From the NCBI RefSeq assembly GCF_021372645.1, contig NZ_JAJFUC010000042.1:21581-85580 (forward strand): a stretch of 64,000 bases of DNA, in the 5' to 3' direction. The notes beneath the pieces were generated by a model. The model was not told where the DNA came from. It did no database searches and saw nothing but the letters and a program-made list of their open reading frames with translations. Made by a program: the position numbers and the translations under genes. The DNA comes from Clostridium sp. (GTDB taxonomy: Bacteria; Bacillota; Clostridia; Clostridiales; Clostridiaceae). Positions 9,901 to 20,031 of this stretch are shown here, piece after piece (positions within the stretch are counted from its first letter, which is position 1; every line of letters starts with the position of its first letter).

Positions 9901-11121
9901 TTAGCCCTCCTCTGATATTTTTTGAAGTATTGCCAATGCAAAGAACATACTTAGTATGGAAGATCCGCCATAACTAACAAGCGGTAATGTAATTCCTGTA
10001 AGCGGTATTACTGCGAACACACCACCAATTATAACCAATACCTGGCAAGCTATCATAGCACTCATTCCTATTGTACTAAGTTGTGAAAACTTATCTTTAA
10101 CTCTAAATGATGCTCTCATACCTCTATAGAAAAATAAGAAATATATTATCATAATACCAAGACCAAATACCATTCCTAATTCTTCACAAATTACTGCAAA
10201 GATATAATCTGAAGTATTAACTGGCACAAATCCTGGATACCCTTCTCCAAGTCCTGATCCAAACATTCCACCTGAAGAAACTGCATATAATCCTTGGACT
10301 ATTTGGTACCCTTCTGTATTTGAATATTTCCATGGATTCCTCCAAATCAATATTCTTTCTCTTACATGCGGAAATAACTGGTATGCAAGAAATGAACCAA
10401 CTATAAATGATATAAAAGTAATTACTACATATTTTTTCTTTCCAGTAGCAACATAAAGCATTGTTATTGCAATACCAAAAAATATTAAAGCTGAACCTAA
10501 ATCTTTTTGCATAAACAAACATCCTAATGAATACATAACTACTAATGCAGGTTGCCAAAGCTGTTTAAGATCCTCTATAATATTATTTTTATCTTCGTAA
10601 TCTTTTAATACGGATGCAAGATAAATTACAAAACTGATTTTACCAAATTCAGATGGTTGAAATCCCATGCCTCCAATCATAACCCAGTTAGTTGCCCCAT
10701 AAACTTCTTTTCCAAAAATTAATGCCATAGGCATAAATATAATAGTTATAATCAAATAGATTTTCTTATATTTTGCAAAGTTTCTTAAGTCTGGGATTGC
10801 TACTACTAACGCAATAAATATAATAATGCCAGCAGTAAACCACATTAATTGCTTAATTGCAGTGCTAGTATCCAATCGATACAATACAGCCATACCTATA
10901 ACTGACAATATACATGCAAATATTATTAAAAATTTATCTCCATGTGGATAAAATTTTCTAATTAAAATCTGAGTAATTGTTAATAACACGCATACTATTA
11001 ACCCCATATATATTGCGCCCATATCCATAGGATCCTTTAATATAGCTATATTGGTAAAAAGAGCCATACACAAAAGATAAGTTAAGATTAATAACTTTAC
11101 CTCATCCTTTTTAATCTTCAA
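9901..11121 (-). CDS. SEDS-family peptidoglycan polymerase (FtsW/RodA/SpoVE)
   Basis: Integral membrane glycosyltransferase that polymerises lipid II; 406 residues with about ten hydrophobic helices. Family signatures include NWVMIGGMGFQPSEFGKISF, the loop with EGYQIVQGLYAVSSGGMFGSG, and the C-terminal GITLPLVSYGGSSILSMF. The partner PBP gene starts 2 bp downstream, an arrangement typical of cognate SEDS-bPBP pairs. FtsW and RodA cannot be separated confidently by eye; the FHA neighbour favours a RodA-like role, as in Actinobacteria. Confidence 0.93.
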   Translation of the reverse strand: MKIKKDEVKLLILTYLLCMALFTNIAILKDPMDMGAIYMGLIVCVLLTITQILIRKFYPHGDKFLIIFACILSVIGMAVLYRLDTSTAIKQLMWFTAGIIIFIALVVAIPDLRNFAKYKKIYLIITIIFMPMALIFGKEVYGATNWVMIGGMGFQPSEFGKISFVIYLASVLKDYEDKNNIIEDLKQLWQPALVVMYSLGCLFMQKDLGSALIFFGIAITMLYVATGKKKYVVITFISFIVGSFLAYQLFPHVRERILIWRNPWKYSNTEGYQIVQGLYAVSSGGMFGSGLGEGYPGFVPVNTSDYIFAVICEELGMVFGLGIMIIYFLFFYRGMRASFRVKDKFSQLSTIGMSAMIACQVLVIIGGVFAVIPLTGITLPLVSYGGSSILSMFFALAILQKISEEG

Positions 11122-11152
11122 TCCATATCACCTCTTACGTTTATTGCTTTTA

Positions 11153-11210
11153 GGCACATTCAAAAAAATAACAAGTCAGTATGCTAACTTATTTTCTTTG
11201 ATATGCCTTG
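11153..11210. repeat. Family A inverted-repeat element (A3)
   Basis: A well-preserved 58-bp copy: GGCACATTC, then AAAAAAATAACAAGTCAGTA, then TTATTTTCTTTGATATGCC. It lies between the FHA gene and the FtsW-type gene. The small reading frame at 11176-11301 ends inside it. Confidence 0.75.
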
Positions 11211-11301
11211 ATTTTTTTTGTAAAGCCCAGTAGAAGATATCCTGTACATAATCTTCTCCTGAGCCTAATTCATCTAAATTCTTTAATTTATACCTAGCCA
11301 A
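11176..11301 (-). pseudogene. Possible small ORF or gene fragment after the FHA gene
   Basis: A 41-codon frame opens at a TTG (11301) with no convincing ribosome site and ends inside repeat A3. Its translation looks coding (NLDELGSGEDYVQDIFYWAL in the middle), with balanced amphipathic composition unlike random AT-rich sequence. I do not recognise the family. It may be the tail of a decayed gene, or the 3' end of an ancestral gene cut by the repeat. Confidence 0.3.
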
Positions 11302-11338
11302 CTGTAATATCTCTTACTATCTACTGTACTTCCGATTC

Positions 11339-11782
11339 TTACCTTAAAATCTTAAAAACTGATGTTCCAATCTTTATTTCATCTTTATTCGCTAATTTCG
11401 CTTTACCACTTATCTTGTTTGCATTTAAATAGGTACCATTTGTGCTATTCAAATCTTCTATAAATAATGAATCATTTCTCACTATAATTTTTGCATGATT
11501 TCCAGAAACATGTTTATCGCATAAAACAATTGAATTATCATCTTTTCTCCCTATTGTTAAATCTGACCTTATAGGAATAATAGACCCATCTTTTAAATCT
11601 TTACTATTTCCTGAATTTATTATTTCTAATCCATAATTTCCTTTGACCATTGATGGTCGTTTCTTCTTACCCCCATTTTTAACATCCTTATACATTATCT
11701 TTAATGCATAGTATATTATTACGTATAGTATAACAATAAAAACTACTCCAAAAGCTCCAGCAATTATTTTTGAAAAACTCAT
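11339..11782 (-). CDS. Membrane-anchored FHA-domain protein
   Basis: 147 residues: one N-terminal membrane helix (about 5-28), a short basic linker (GGKKKRPSMVKG), then a complete FHA domain. Key FHA motifs are LTIGRKDDNSIVL (conserved GR), KHVSGNHAKI (S..H) and LEDLNSTNGTYLN (N-G at the phosphothreonine pocket). FHA domains bind phosphothreonine peptides, so this is likely a scaffold read by a PASTA-type Ser/Thr kinase; no kinase gene is in the window. It lies upstream of the SEDS and PBP genes, the same trio as actinobacterial fhaB-rodA-pbpA. Confidence 0.85.
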   Translation of the reverse strand: MSFSKIIAGAFGVVFIVILYVIIYYALKIMYKDVKNGGKKKRPSMVKGNYGLEIINSGNSKDLKDGSIIPIRSDLTIGRKDDNSIVLCDKHVSGNHAKIIVRNDSLFIEDLNSTNGTYLNANKISGKAKLANKDEIKIGTSVFKILR

Positions 11783-11813
11783 ATTTTCACCTCAATATCT
11801 ATTACTGTGTCAT

Positions 11814-11870
11814 AGGCCTCTAAAAAAATAACTATCCAAAGATATTATTCATATTTTACGTGTGCCCTAT
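11814..11870. repeat. Family A element, divergent copy (A4)
   Basis: Begins AGGCCTCTAAAAAAATAAC and ends ATATTTTACGTGTGCCC. It includes ATCCAAAGATAT, the variant centre shared with the copies at 48101 and 44755. Confidence 0.55.
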
Positions 11871-12003
11871 TAATGATTATACAACAAAAAGGCAAATATG
11901 CCATACTAAAAGTATTACTTTTCAATTAACAATGTACTTTCAATACACAATTAACAGTTAATACTGCTTAATTATAGTACAATTTCCTTTGAAAATTGAA
12001 TTA
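11871..12003. repeat. Family C short repeats downstream of uvrA
   Basis: Tandem-like decamers of the type CAATTAACAATGTAC, CAATACACAATTAACAGTTA, followed by a small dyad (ACAATTTCCTTTGAAAATTG). The same words recur at 14848-15067, 17105-17195, 40141-40338, 40943-40968 and 42325-42415. Confidence 0.5.
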
Positions 12004-14829
12004 CTAAAATAATATTTTTTTTAAATATTTTCCTGTATATGATGCTTCAACATTGCATAGTTCTTCTGGAGTTCCTGCTTTAATAAGAGTTCCGCCCTTA
12101 TCTCCACCTTCTGGTCCTAAATCAATTAAATAATCTGCACATTTTATCACATCTAGATTATGTTCAATTACAACTACAGTATTCCCTGATTCCACCAATC
12201 TTTGAAGTATTTTTATTAATCTACTAACATCACCTACATGTAATCCCGTTGTTGGCTCATCTAATATGTACAGTGTCTTTCCTGTACTTCTTTTTGACAA
12301 TTCAGATGCTAATTTTATTCTTTGAGCCTCTCCACCTGATAATTGAGTTGATGGCTGACCTAATCTAATATATCCAAGTCCTACATCATTTAATGTTCTT
12401 AATTTATTTTCTATCCTAGGTATATTTTCAAAAAATTTCACTGCTTCTTCAACTGTCATGTTTAATATATCGTCTATATTTTTACCTTTGTACTTAACCT
12501 CTAGTGTTTCCCTATTGTATCTCTTACCTTTGCAAACTTCACATGGTACATATACATCAGATAAAAATTGCATTTCTATTTTTATAATTCCATCTCCTGA
12601 ACAAGCCTCACATCTTCCACCTTTAACATTAAAACTAAATCTTCCTGGTTTATACCCTCTCATTTTAGCTTCTTGAGTTTGTGAAAAAAGTTCTCTTATT
12701 ATATCGAATGTACCTGTATAAGTGGCTGGATTAGAACGTGGTGTTCTTCCTATTGGGCTTTGATTTATATCTATTATTTTATCTATATTTTCATATCCAA
12801 TTATTTCTTTATGCCTTCCCACAGGATTTTTACTTTTATTTACCATTTTATTTAATCCCTTATAAAGAATTTCATTTACCAAAGTACTTTTCCCAGACCC
12901 TGAAACACCTGTAACTGCTGTTAATGTTCCAAGTGGAATTGATATATTTATGTTCTTTAAGTTATTTTCTTTCGCTCCTATGATTTTTATATTTTGTTCA
13001 TTACCTTTTCTTCTTATTTCAGGTACTTTAATTAATTTCTTTTCTGTTAAGTATTGACCTGTTATAGATTTTTCACAAGCCTTAACTTCATCAAGAGTTC
13101 CAGCAACAACAACTTCTCCTCCATGTTCACCTGCGCCAGGTCCAATATCAACAATATAGTCAGCTTCTTTTATAGTATCCTCATCATGTTCTACAACTAT
13201 TACTGTATTCCCAACATCTCTTAAATTTTTTAGAGTTTGTATTAGTCTATCATTATCTCTTTGGTGCAAACCAATACTCGGTTCATCTAAAATATATAAA
13301 ACACCCATAAGTGACGAACCTATTTGAGTTGCAAGTCTTATTCTTTGAGATTCTCCTCCTGATAAAGTTCCTGAATTCCTTGATAAACTTAAGTAATCAA
13401 GCCCTACATCCAATAAAAATTGTAGCCTGTTTTTAATCTCTTTTATAATTTGTTCACTAATAATTCCATTCTTTTCTGAAAATTCTATTCCATTTATAAA
13501 ATCTAATTCTTCTCTTATTGGCATACTCGTAAGTTCAAATACATTTTTCCCACCAACAGTAACTGCTAATGCATCATCCTTTAATCTTGAACCTTTACAT
13601 TTAGGGCAAAAATCATTACTCATATATTGCTCTATTTCACCCTTTATCATATCTGAATTAGTTTCTCTATATCTTCTATTCAAAGAATTTATTTCTCCAT
13701 CGAATGCATAATTATATATTGCCTTAACGCCCTCTTTTGTATATTCAACTTTAAGTTTATTTCCTTTTGTACCATATAAAAGTAAATCTACATTTTTCTT
13801 ATCTAAATCTTTTATAGGAGCATTTAAGTCTAGTCCATATTCTCTACTTAAAGCTTGAAGTATGGCATAAGTCCATGATTCTTCTTTAAGTCTTCCATTA
13901 CCCCAACTAGCTACAGCACCTTCCATAATACTTAATTCTTTATTTGGAATTACTAATTTCTCATCTATTTCAATTAATGTTCCAAGTCCATCACAATGAT
14001 CACACTTACCAAATGGAGAATTAAATGAAAATAACCTAGGTGCTAATTCATCAATGCTTATTCCACATTCTGCACAAGCAAATTTTTCACTAAATAAAGT
14101 ATCCTGTCCTCCAATAATACTTGCTATTGCTAAACCTTCTCCTATTTTTAATGATGCTTCTATAGACTCTGCAAGTCTTCCTTCAATTCCTTCTTTTATA
14201 ACAATTCTATCTATAACAGCTTCAATATTATGTTTTTTATTTTTATCTAATTTTACTTCTTCTTCAGTTAAATCATAAATTTCGCCATCAATCCTAGCTC
14301 TTACAAATCCATTTTTCTTTATATTTTCTAATACTTTTTCATGGGTTCCTTTTCTTCCTTTAATTATAGGCGCTAATATTTGAAGCTTTGTTTTATCCCT
14401 ATAATTCATAATCTTATCCACAATTTGATCAACAGATTGTTGAGTAATTTCTTTTCCACACTTTGGACAATGCGGAGTTCCAACTCTTGCATATAGTAAT
14501 CTTAAATAATCATAAATTTCTGTTATTGTTCCAACTGTAGATCTTGGATTTTTGCTTGTAGTCTTTTGATCTATTGATATAGCTGGTGATAGCCCTTCTA
14601 TGTACTCAACATCTGGCTTATCCATTTGACCTAAAAATTGTCTTGCATAGGAAGATAATGATTCTACATATCTTCTTTGTCCCTCTGCATACAAAGTATC
14701 AAAAGCTAATGACGACTTACCTGAACCTGATAAACCTGTAAATACAATTAACTTATCTCTTGGTATTTCTAAACTAACATTCTTTAAATTATTAACCTTG
14801 GCACCTTTGATTATTATCTTATCGTTCAT
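12004..14829 (-). CDS. uvrA: Excinuclease ABC subunit A
   Basis: Damage-recognition ATPase of nucleotide excision repair, 941 residues from the ATG at 14829 (GGGGGTTGTT upstream). It has two ABC ATPase modules: Walker [15 protein letters not shown] near residue 31 and [15 protein letters not shown] near 635. Both signature motifs are present ([16 protein letters not shown] and [16 protein letters not shown]). Zinc-binding cysteine sets are CPKCGKE, CAECGIS/CDHCDG and the C-terminal [14 protein letters not shown]. It lies 224 bp after uvrB; the gap is packed with family C repeats but shows no clear terminator, so uvrBA is probably one SOS-regulated operon. Confidence 0.98.
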   Translation of the reverse strand: MNDKIIIKGAKVNNLKNVSLEIPRDKLIVFTGLSGSGKSSLAFDTLYAEGQRRYVESLSSYARQFLGQMDKPDVEYIEGLSPAISIDQKTTSKNPRSTVGTITEIYDYLRLLYARVGTPHCPKCGKEITQQSVDQIVDKIMNYRDKTKLQILAPIIKGRKGTHEKVLENIKKNGFVRARIDGEIYDLTEEEVKLDKNKKHNIEAVIDRIVIKEGIEGRLAESIEASLKIGEGLAIASIIGGQDTLFSEKFACAECGISIDELAPRLFSFNSPFGKCDHCDGLGTLIEIDEKLVIPNKELSIMEGAVASWGNGRLKEESWTYAILQALSREYGLDLNAPIKDLDKKNVDLLLYGTKGNKLKVEYTKEGVKAIYNYAFDGEINSLNRRYRETNSDMIKGEIEQYMSNDFCPKCKGSRLKDDALAVTVGGKNVFELTSMPIREELDFINGIEFSEKNGIISEQIIKEIKNRLQFLLDVGLDYLSLSRNSGTLSGGESQRIRLATQIGSSLMGVLYILDEPSIGLHQRDNDRLIQTLKNLRDVGNTVIVVEHDEDTIKEADYIVDIGPGAGEHGGEVVVAGTLDEVKACEKSITGQYLTEKKLIKVPEIRRKGNEQNIKIIGAKENNLKNINISIPLGTLTAVTGVSGSGKSTLVNEILYKGLNKMVNKSKNPVGRHKEIIGYENIDKIIDINQSPIGRTPRSNPATYTGTFDIIRELFSQTQEAKMRGYKPGRFSFNVKGGRCEACSGDGIIKIEMQFLSDVYVPCEVCKGKRYNRETLEVKYKGKNIDDILNMTVEEAVKFFENIPRIENKLRTLNDVGLGYIRLGQPSTQLSGGEAQRIKLASELSKRSTGKTLYILDEPTTGLHVGDVSRLIKILQRLVESGNTVVVIEHNLDVIKCADYLIDLGPEGGDKGGTLIKAGTPEELCNVEASYTGKYLKKILF

Positions 14830-14837
14830 AACAACCC

Positions 14838-15067
14838 CCACAATTCAGTTAACAGTTAACAAGTAACAGTTAACAATTAATGTTGAAATTCCTTGACGGA
14901 ATTTCTAAAAAAACTTCATATCAACATCCTATCTTAATATATAATTCTATTTAGCAATTGACAGTTAATACCTTTTAGAATACCTTATTGACAAGTAACA
15001 GTTAATAGTACGATTCTTTAAAGGAAATCTCCCGAAATTATAATTATTCACTGTTAACTCTTAACTG
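14838..15067. repeat. Family C repeat cluster between uvrB and uvrA
   Basis: Multiple copies of AACAGTTAACAAGTAACAGT-like words at both ends (14848-14882 and about 14950-15067), with a hairpin GAAATTCCTTGACGGAATTTC in between (14883-14904). The last codons of uvrB (NSVKS-stop) lie inside the terminal repeat word. Confidence 0.55.
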
Positions 15068-17021
15068 AGTTAATTATGTCTCTAAGTTCAGCTGCTCTCT
15101 CAAATTGCAGATTTTTTGCAGCTAATAACATTTCTTCTGTATATTCTTTAATTAACTTATCCTTTTCCTTCTTAGTAAGTTTCTTCTTGCCTTCTACCTT
15201 ATAGTCTGCTACTTCTTCAGCAATCTTTGTAGCTTCTATAATGTCTCTTACCTCTTTAATTATAGTTGTTGGAATTATTCCATTCTTGCTGTTGTATTCT
15301 TTTTGTATAGCTCTTCTTCTTTCTGTTTCCTTTAAGGCTTTATCCATGGATTTTGTTATATTATCTGCATACATTATAACTTTACTTTCTGAATTTCTAG
15401 CTGCTCTTCCAATTGTTTGCATCAAGGATGTTTCTGACCTTAGAAATCCTTCTTTATCAGCATCTAAAATTGCAACTAAAGCAACTTCTGGTATATCTAA
15501 ACCTTCTCTTAAAAGGTTTATTCCAACTAATACATCATATTCACCAAGCCTTAAATCTCTTATAATTTTCATTCTTTCCAGAGTATCAATATCTGAATGC
15601 ATATAAGTGGCTTTAACACCAAGCTCTATTAAATACTTAGTTAAATCTTCTGCCATACGTTTAGTCAAAGTTGTTATTAATGTTCTAAATCCACATTCTT
15701 TAGCTTTATTAACTTCTCCATATAAATCATCTATTTGTCCTTTGATTGGTCTTATAATGATTTCTGGATCTAATAATCCTGTAGGTCTTATAATTTGTTC
15801 AGCAATTTCTTCTGAATGATCTATTTCATAAGCAGCTGGAGTTGCACTCACAAAAACCACTTGATTAATTTTCTTTTCAAATTCTTCAAACTTTAGCGGC
15901 CTATTATCATATGCACATGGAAGTCTAAATCCATAATCAACTAAAGTATTTTTTCTAGATCTATCTCCAGCATACATTGCTCTGACTTGAGGCAATGTTA
16001 CATGACTTTCATCAACAAACATAAAAAAGTCTTTTGGAAAATAATCTATCAAAGTTTTAGGTGGTGTTCCAGAAGCTCTACCATCCAATATTCTTGAATA
16101 ATTCTCTATACCACTGCAATATCCCATCTCCTTTATCATCTCAATATCAAAGTTAGTTCTCTGTCTTAATCTTTGAGCTTCTAAAAGTTTATCTTGAGCA
16201 TTAAGTTCTCTCAATCTTTCCTCTAATTCACCTTCAATAATTCCAATTGATTTCTCAACAGTTTCTCTAGAAGTTGCAAAGTGGGAAGCAGGAGTTATTG
16301 CTACATGATTTCTTTCTCCAAGGATAGTTCCTGTTAAAACATCAAATTCTCTTATTCTATCAATTTCGTCTCCAAAGAATTCAATTCTAATTCCCTTGCC
16401 TGAATATGATGCTGGAATTATATCTAAAGAATCGCCTCTAACTCTGAAGGTTCCTCTTGAAAAATCTATATCATTTCGCTCATATTGAATTTCTATAAGC
16501 TTTTTTATAACTTCATTTCTTTCTTTTTCCATTCCAGTTCGAAGGCTTATGGTTAATTTTTTATATTCATCCGGATTACCCAGCCCATATATACAAGAAA
16601 CAGATGCCACAATTATTACATCTCTTCTTTCAAAAAGAGCTGATGTAGCTGAATGCCTTAATTTATCTATTTCATCATTTATAGATGCATCCTTTTCTAT
16701 AAAGGTATCTGTTTGGGGTACATATGCTTCTGGTTGATAATAGTCGTAGTAAGACACAAAATATTCAACTATATTATCTGGAAAAAACTCCTTAAATTCT
16801 GAGCATAACTGTGCTGCTAAAGTTTTATTATGAGCTAAAATTATAGTAGGTCTTTGCAACTTTTCTATAATATTTGCCATAGTAAATGTTTTTCCTGAAC
16901 CAGTCACCCCAAGCAAAGTTTGGCATCTATTATTATGCTTTATTGAATTCACTAACTTATTAATAGCTTGTGGCTGATCTCCTGTAGGTCTAAATTTAGA
17001 ATATATTTTAAATTCTCCCAT
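15054..17021 (-). CDS. uvrB: Excinuclease ABC subunit B
   Basis: Helicase-like damage-verification subunit, 655 residues. The start [10 protein letters not shown] at 17021 follows GGAGG by 8 nt; an 8-codon upstream extension would overlap the LexA box and is rejected. Walker [14 protein letters not shown] is near residue 38, the beta-hairpin region [15 protein letters not shown] near 92, and [19 protein letters not shown] and [18 protein letters not shown] follow. A C-terminal UVR motif ([18 protein letters not shown]) binds UvrC. The promoter and LexA operator lie immediately upstream. Confidence 0.98.
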   Translation of the reverse strand: MGEFKIYSKFRPTGDQPQAINKLVNSIKHNNRCQTLLGVTGSGKTFTMANIIEKLQRPTIILAHNKTLAAQLCSEFKEFFPDNIVEYFVSYYDYYQPEAYVPQTDTFIEKDASINDEIDKLRHSATSALFERRDVIIVASVSCIYGLGNPDEYKKLTISLRTGMEKERNEVIKKLIEIQYERNDIDFSRGTFRVRGDSLDIIPASYSGKGIRIEFFGDEIDRIREFDVLTGTILGERNHVAITPASHFATSRETVEKSIGIIEGELEERLRELNAQDKLLEAQRLRQRTNFDIEMIKEMGYCSGIENYSRILDGRASGTPPKTLIDYFPKDFFMFVDESHVTLPQVRAMYAGDRSRKNTLVDYGFRLPCAYDNRPLKFEEFEKKINQVVFVSATPAAYEIDHSEEIAEQIIRPTGLLDPEIIIRPIKGQIDDLYGEVNKAKECGFRTLITTLTKRMAEDLTKYLIELGVKATYMHSDIDTLERMKIIRDLRLGEYDVLVGINLLREGLDIPEVALVAILDADKEGFLRSETSLMQTIGRAARNSESKVIMYADNITKSMDKALKETERRRAIQKEYNSKNGIIPTTIIKEVRDIIEATKIAEEVADYKVEGKKKLTKKEKDKLIKEYTEEMLLAAKNLQFERAAELRDIINSVKS

Positions 17022-17038
17022 TAAACTACCTCCGCGTT

Positions 17039-17052
17039 CGAACAAACATTCG
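17039..17052 (-). promoter_or_regulatory. LexA (SOS) box upstream of uvrB
   Basis: The plus-strand sequence CGAACAAACATTCG matches the Firmicute LexA consensus CGAAC-N4-GTTCG at nine of the ten defined positions. It lies 12 bp downstream of the -10 hexamer at 17065, over the predicted transcription start, which fits repression by LexA. Confidence 0.85.
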
Positions 17053-17064
17053 CATTATATATAT

Positions 17065-17093
17065 ATTTTACTTTTCCTTAGCTATTAAGTCAA
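17065..17093 (-). promoter_or_regulatory. Sigma-A promoter of uvrBA
   Basis: TTGACT (17088-17093), a 17-bp spacer and TAAAAT (17065-17070), read on the minus strand, just upstream of the LexA box. Confidence 0.75.
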
Positions 17094-17104
17094 CAACTTA
17101 TGTT

Positions 17105-17200
17105 ATTTATTTTTTTAATTTACAATGGACAATTGACAATTATGGTTCAATTTTCTTTAGGAATTGAATCATTAATTGTAAATTGTATAAATCCACATAC
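17105..17200. repeat. Family C inverted-repeat element
   Basis: Outer words AATTTACAATGGACAATTGA and TTAATTGTAAATTG are inverted relative to each other, around a dyad TTCAATTTTCTTTAGGAATTGAA. This is the compact form of the family C architecture. Confidence 0.5.
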
Positions 17201-17204
17201 ATTA

Positions 17205-17229
17205 AAGAAAAAGATGGCTAAGCCATCTT
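17205..17229 (-). terminator. Terminator after the PDZ membrane protein gene
   Basis: Stem AAGATGGCT/AGCCATCTT (17211-17229) with TTTTTCTTT following on the minus strand, 8 bp after the stop at 17237. Confidence 0.8.
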
Positions 17230-17236
17230 GTATAAA

Positions 17237-18604
17237 TTATAGTTTCTTATCTTTATTTTCTTCATATTGGTTAGTTTTATCCTCATTAATTTTATCTTCT
17301 ATCTTATATTTTTCTTTATGTTCTGAATTTTTACATTTGCTAAAAACACTTTTAAAGCTGCTATCACTAACTGGTATAATATCTTCTTTATCTACGTTTC
17401 TAGGTACTAATAATAAACCTAGTCGAGTATTTTTATTATGACTAAATTCAATATCTCTTATAATTCCCTTTGAATCTTTAATCTTCAAAATTGCATTATA
17501 CCAATTTGCTTTTAAAATGGAATAACTCTCTGCTTCCGAGTTAATATTTTTATTATTTATTGATAAAAGTTTACTTCCAACATCAACACCAAATTTTCTA
17601 ACTTGTGAATCTGCTGAGATCTCTAAAATCATTAATCCCTCTTCATCACTTACAAATTTAGGTTTTCTCTTTTCTTCACTTTTTACTTGAAGATTTAACA
17701 TAAATTCATGAGCAAATGGTGTGAAAATTAGAACTAGTATTTCACCCCAAACTCCAAACCTAGTGATTTGAGCTACAATAGTTAAAATGATTCCATAAAT
17801 TAATATATAACATCCTGACGATATTGCCTTTTCCCTTTTACTTCTCGTAAAAGTAATTGAGGAGTATCCCAAAATTGCATAAAATGGCAGTATTGAAATT
17901 ACACTGCTTGCTATTAATTTAAATCCTGAAGATGATTTGATTAATGGCCACCAATCTGGATTTTGTATAGATTCTGTCATATAATTTAGTGATGAATCAT
18001 TCATAGTTATCGCAATCATTATAGCTACAGGTAATGCCCAATACCTCTTTAGTGCATATCCCCCTAAAATTTTCCCATCCTTGTTTGTGAATACTGGAAC
18101 TGCACCTCTGTCACCATCAATCATTACCAATATACCTTCAATAATATGAAAAACACCTATAAAAATTATTAAATAAATGATATCAATGTTAAAGATTATA
18201 CCATTTGAAAGTCTTGGTAGAAATTGACTTGCTAATTTAATTAAAATACTTATAGCTCCTAAAATAGCACCCGAATAGGAGAAACATATTAATCTCAGTT
18301 TCATAAACATTAATAATATAGATATAATAAACAAATATTCGATTCCTGAATTTTCACTAAAAACCACACCTAAGCTAGTAAGGATTAGACTTCCTATACA
18401 TCCCCCTACAATTCCTAAAACAAGTTGAGATAGCGTAAGTTCAATAGATGAATTTACACTACCTCCTAAAATCATTTTTTGCATGATTACTATTTTCTTA
18501 TTTTTCAGATATAACATGATTATTAAAGTAATTAAGAGAAATACTAGTGGGGGAGCTATTATTGCACCAGCAACATTCCTTAATGTATATATTAATAAAC
18601 TCAT
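17237..18604 (-). CDS. Multi-pass membrane protein with C-terminal PDZ domain (MinJ-like)
   Basis: 455 residues: about eight to ten hydrophobic helices to roughly residue 310, then a PDZ-like domain (EGLMILEISADSQVRKFGVD, GSKLLSINNKNINSEAE) and a charged tail rich in K, E and N. It ends the ftsE-ftsX-ctp-PDZ cluster, the order seen in B. subtilis around ftsEX-ctpB-minJ. MinJ there links DivIVA to MinD at the division site. Shape and context support a MinJ-type protein, but overall sequence similarity cannot be judged here, so no symbol is given. The stop is followed by a clear terminator. Confidence 0.75.
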   Translation of the reverse strand: MSLLIYTLRNVAGAIIAPPLVFLLITLIIMLYLKNKKIVIMQKMILGGSVNSSIELTLSQLVLGIVGGCIGSLILTSLGVVFSENSGIEYLFIISILLMFMKLRLICFSYSGAILGAISILIKLASQFLPRLSNGIIFNIDIIYLIIFIGVFHIIEGILVMIDGDRGAVPVFTNKDGKILGGYALKRYWALPVAIMIAITMNDSSLNYMTESIQNPDWWPLIKSSSGFKLIASSVISILPFYAILGYSSITFTRSKREKAISSGCYILIYGIILTIVAQITRFGVWGEILVLIFTPFAHEFMLNLQVKSEEKRKPKFVSDEEGLMILEISADSQVRKFGVDVGSKLLSINNKNINSEAESYSILKANWYNAILKIKDSKGIIRDIEFSHNKNTRLGLLLVPRNVDKEDIIPVSDSSFKSVFSKCKNSEHKEKYKIEDKINEDKTNQYEENKDKKL

Positions 18605-18615
18605 TCTATTTCCCC

Positions 18616-19881
18616 CTACTGTATCTTTTCCTCTATTTTTTGCATTGCTGCTTTTAATTGTTCATCTGTATTTTTATCATATCCACTTTCATCTATTCCT
18701 ACTTTTGTTGTAACTTCAACATCTGGTGTTATTCCTTTTTTATGAATATTTTCACCATTTGGTGTGTAATATTTAGAAATAGTTACTTTAAGACCACCAA
18801 TATTATTATCAAATTTAATTGATTGCTGAACTATTCCCTTTCCAAAAGTAGTTTGACCTATAGTTTTTGCTACACCATAATCTCTCAAGGCTCCTGTAAC
18901 AACTTCCGAAGCACTAGCACTATTTCCATTAACTAATACAACTAATGGTGTACCCTCTGCCACTCCACCAATTGATAATGATTCATTTCTGTTATCATAC
19001 TTATCAATAGTATAAGTTATTATTTTACCTTTTGGTATAAACTGTGATGCAACTCCTACAGCTTCTGTTAATAATCCACCTGGATTTTCTCTTAAATCCA
19101 AGATTATTCCCTTCATACCTTTGGATTTCAATTCTTCAATAGTAGTTTTAAAGTCTTCTGTTGTATTTTCATTCATAAAAGTCTTTATACGAATATAACC
19201 TATAGATGAATTCAGCATAGCACCCTCGACAGATTTAATTTTTACCTCTTCTGGTACAACCTTAACATCAAATTCATCTGCATTAGCTCTTTTAATTGTT
19301 AATTTTATTTCTGAGTTATTAGCTTCTGCAATCATAGATACTGCCTTTTCCATATCATCTCCAGATATATCTACATCATTTATCTTTTCAATAATATCAT
19401 TTTCTGTGAGTTCAGCCCTATCAGCAGGTGAATCTTTGATTATAGATACAATTGTCAATTTATTATCTTTTGGGGTTATAGTAACACCTATTCCCTTAAT
19501 ACTGCCATTACTTTGTTTGATTAAATTATCAAATTCTTTTTGATTCATAAACACTGTATATTGATCATTTAATGAATTAGTCATACCCTTAATAGCTCCT
19601 TCTAAAAGAACATTATCATCAATTTCACCATCAAACTTTTCGATTAACTTATCCCTAACTGTAAAAAGCGCTGAGTATTTACTTTTATCATTAATTTGTT
19701 CTGCAGTGATTTCGACTTGTGGCGATGCTTTCACTAAAAATATTCCTTTAGTTGCCATATAATTTCCTGCTAAAAAAGATACACACATTAAAATTACCGA
19801 AAAACAAATTAGTGGTATTATTACAATTGATTTTCTTTTCCGTTTATTATTTGCAAACATATAATTTTTTGATCTTTTCAC
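18616..19881 (-). CDS. S41 carboxyl-terminal processing protease (CtpA/CtpB)
   Basis: 421-residue serine protease with an N-terminal membrane anchor (about 18-40), a PDZ domain (IKGIGVTITPKDNKLTIVSI onward, about 110-195) and the S41 protease domain. The catalytic serine is in GNSASASEVV and the catalytic lysine in GQTTFGKGIVQQ, as in CtpB. In Bacillus the orthologue cleaves SpoIVFA during spore formation; the substrate here is unknown. The assigned start is a GTG at 19881 behind GGAAG; an ATG seven codons later is an alternative. It lies 110 bp downstream of ftsX and 11 bp upstream of the PDZ membrane protein gene. Confidence 0.9.
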   Translation of the reverse strand: MKRSKNYMFANNKRKRKSIVIIPLICFSVILMCVSFLAGNYMATKGIFLVKASPQVEITAEQINDKSKYSALFTVRDKLIEKFDGEIDDNVLLEGAIKGMTNSLNDQYTVFMNQKEFDNLIKQSNGSIKGIGVTITPKDNKLTIVSIIKDSPADRAELTENDIIEKINDVDISGDDMEKAVSMIAEANNSEIKLTIKRANADEFDVKVVPEEVKIKSVEGAMLNSSIGYIRIKTFMNENTTEDFKTTIEELKSKGMKGIILDLRENPGGLLTEAVGVASQFIPKGKIITYTIDKYDNRNESLSIGGVAEGTPLVVLVNGNSASASEVVTGALRDYGVAKTIGQTTFGKGIVQQSIKFDNNIGGLKVTISKYYTPNGENIHKKGITPDVEVTTKVGIDESGYDKNTDEQLKAAMQKIEEKIQ

Positions 19882-20031
19882 CTATAAAGACTTCCTTTCC
19901 CATGCATTATACATATAACTCCAATAATATCTTTATAGATTTACATGTAGATTTCCCGTAAAGATTCTATGGTGTTAGATTTAATTTTGCTTTATTCTCA
20001 TTGTATTTATAATTATACTTATTTGCAAAAA

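Noticed and set aside
10217-10558. 113-residue minus-strand reading frame with hydrophobic residues
   Set aside because: It lies inside the SEDS polymerase gene in another frame and has no ribosome site; a shadow frame.
15241-15606. 121-residue plus-strand frame opposite uvrB
   Set aside because: Antisense shadow of a highly conserved gene, no ribosome site.
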